This document shows, one piece after another, positions 6,486 to 7,340 of a stretch of DNA of 7,340 nucleotides. Made by a program: the position numbers and the translations under genes. This DNA is from Promethearchaeia archaeon. Its GTDB lineage: Archaea > Asgardarchaeota > Lokiarchaeia > Sigyniarchaeales > SOKP01. Below the pieces are notes generated by a model that did no database searches, was not told the origin of the DNA, and worked only from the letters and a program-made list of their open reading frames with translations. The first letter of the stretch is position 1, and every line of letters starts with the position of its first letter. The stretch is taken from the NCBI GenBank assembly GCA_029856375.1, contig JAHQWX010000081.1, positions 1 through 7,340 on the forward strand, in the 5' to 3' direction.

Positions 6486-7340
6486 TCATTTCGGTCGAGT
6501 TATTTTCTTTTTCAATTTAAATAAGAGGATTGGATTAAGATAACAATAAAGATATATTAAAAGGCTTGTCAAACCTAAAAGAATATATCTTTTTCTAGAT
6601 AATAGGTTATTTCTTTTATACATTTTAAGAAATTTTGGGGATATATGATAAAAAATAGTTGTTATTAGTTTCATAAGAGTGAAACTGTCTTTATGCTTTA
6701 AAAAAATTAAAAAATTTGAGAACGCCATTTTTTTTTGAAAGAAATAGAACTGCCTTATGGTTTCTGGAACCCTATGATATATTTTTGCGTTTGTATTGAA
6801 TCCTAATTTAAATCCTTTTTTTGTAAAACGGTATGCAAAATCGCCGTCTTCCCCTGTAGGAAATTCGTTATCAAATAATACACCTTCTGAGAATACTTTT
6901 TTGCTTATTAAAAGATTACCAGTTCCGAATATCTTTAATTTCGGTTTGTCTTTTAGAAATGAAATTCTTTCTTGTATTGATAAATCAAAATATTTTGTTA
7001 AATAGTTTTGGTTTGGGTTTAGAGTATTGATAGAACCTAAAATGCCATCATAATTAGGAGCATTTTTAGTTAATTCAGCTAACCATTTGGAATCTGCAAT
7101 CTCATCTGCGTCTATAAACGCGATCCACTCTCCCGAAGAGTTTTTCACGCCCTTATTTCTAACTTTACCTAATTTTCCGTCAGAACTTAAGACTTTAATA
7201 TTTTTAAGCGAATTTTCTTCTTGGAATTCTTTAATTAATTTAACCGTGTTATCAGTAGAGTTATTATCAATAATTATGATTTCATATTGATTGGTAATTT
7301 CTTGTTTAACAAGAGATTTTAATAGGTCTAATATGCATTT
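6486..7340 (-). CDS. Glycosyltransferase family 2 (GT-A fold), missing its N-terminus at the window edge
   Basis: 284 residues are visible. The reading frame stays open to the right edge and codes for family sequence all the way, so the true start lies outside, probably about 20 codons further. A GTG at 7146-7148 is internal. Numbering from the edge, visible motifs are YEIIIIDNNSTDNT (19-32, nucleotide-binding D25), GKVRNKGVKNSSGEWIAF (58-75), IDADE (76-80) with the metal-binding DXD at 77-79, and FPTGEDGDFAYR (160-171) with the ED motif for the catalytic base. After YHRVPETIRQFYFFQKK (188-204) comes a basic region and one or two C-terminal hydrophobic stretches (about 252-276) that probably anchor the enzyme to the membrane. 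It should transfer a sugar from an NDP-sugar to a lipid-linked acceptor. Its stop faces that of the 703-residue gene across 5 nt. The sugar is unknown. Confidence 0.92.
   Translation of the reverse strand, partial: KCILDLLKSLVKQEITNQYEIIIIDNNSTDNTVKLIKEFQEENSLKNIKVLSSDGKLGKVRNKGVKNSSGEWIAFIDADEIADSKWLAELTKNAPNYDGILGSINTLNPNQNYLTKYFDLSIQERISFLKDKPKLKIFGTGNLLISKKVFSEGVLFDNEFPTGEDGDFAYRFTKKGFKLGFNTNAKIYHRVPETIRQFYFFQKKMAFSNFLIFLKHKDSFTLMKLITTIFYHISPKFLKMYKRNNLLSRKRYILLGLTSLLIYLYCYLNPILLFKLKKKITRPK
6500..6512 (+). terminator. T-tract termination region for the 703-residue gene
   Basis: About 20 nt after the stop codon the plus strand reads TTATTTTCTTTTT, a pyrimidine run like those ending archaeal transcripts. 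It lies inside the 3' end of the convergent GT2 gene, where it encodes lysines of that protein's tail. No hairpin is needed or seen. Confidence 0.35.

Noticed and set aside
7146..7148. GTG as start of a short 220-residue glycosyltransferase
   Set aside because: GT2 family sequence continues in frame upstream to the window edge, so this codon is an internal valine.
6796..7290. Two short plus-strand open frames opposite the GT2 gene
   Set aside because: Both are antisense to the GT2 catalytic region, including DXD, and show no motif of their own.
1..7340. CRISPR array, tRNA or rRNA gene, insertion sequence, integration site
   Set aside because: I saw no regularly spaced repeats, no tRNA-like cloverleaf and no transposase motif or terminal repeats; nearly all sequence is accounted for by six genes.

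Overview
The window is AT-rich (lines sampled by eye run from about 20% to 38% GC) and carries six protein genes. All of them fit the building and attachment of a cell-surface glycan. The organism is probably an archaeon. The N-terminus of the 703-residue membrane protein looks like DUF1616, a mostly archaeal domain. Two genes begin most plausibly with TTG behind a short Shine-Dalgarno, while others show no Shine-Dalgarno and have a TATA-like box at a distance that suits leaderless transcription. A low-GC lineage such as an Asgard archaeon or a mesophilic euryarchaeote would fit. A bacterium with an AT-rich polysaccharide island cannot be excluded from this sequence alone.

Layout. Four minus-strand genes run leftward from 4292: a GT4 glycosyltransferase (3087-4292), a GT-C-like polytopic membrane protein (1472-3046), a PLP-dependent sugar aminotransferase of the DegT/DnrJ/EryC1/StrS family (206-1375), and the N-terminal 57 residues of a CBS-domain protein, probably a sugar-phosphate nucleotidyltransferase (1-171, cut by the window edge). 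The gaps are 40, 96 and 34 nt, so one operon is likely, with a possible second promoter in the 96-nt gap. Divergent from it, across a 76-nt AT-rich intergenic region, is a plus-strand gene for a 703-residue polytopic membrane protein (4369-6480). It converges, with only 5 nt between stop codons, on a minus-strand GT2 glycosyltransferase (6486-7340) whose first codons lie beyond the right edge.

How the genes could work together (inference). The CBS nucleotidyltransferase would activate a sugar phosphate. The aminotransferase would convert a 4-keto (or 3-keto) nucleotide sugar to an amino sugar. The GT4 and GT2 enzymes would build the glycan on a lipid carrier at the cytoplasmic face. One or both polytopic proteins would use lipid-linked sugar donors at the outer face, as GT-C enzymes do. 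The final product (S-layer or pilin N-glycan, exopolysaccharide or other) cannot be read from the sequence.

No stretch over 300 bases lacks a gene. I saw no tRNA, rRNA, CRISPR array or insertion sequence. I found no clear case for an undescribed system. The most worthwhile leads are the poorly characterised 703-residue protein, the ATG-TAA pair placed directly before a TTG start, and the overlapping convergent gene ends.
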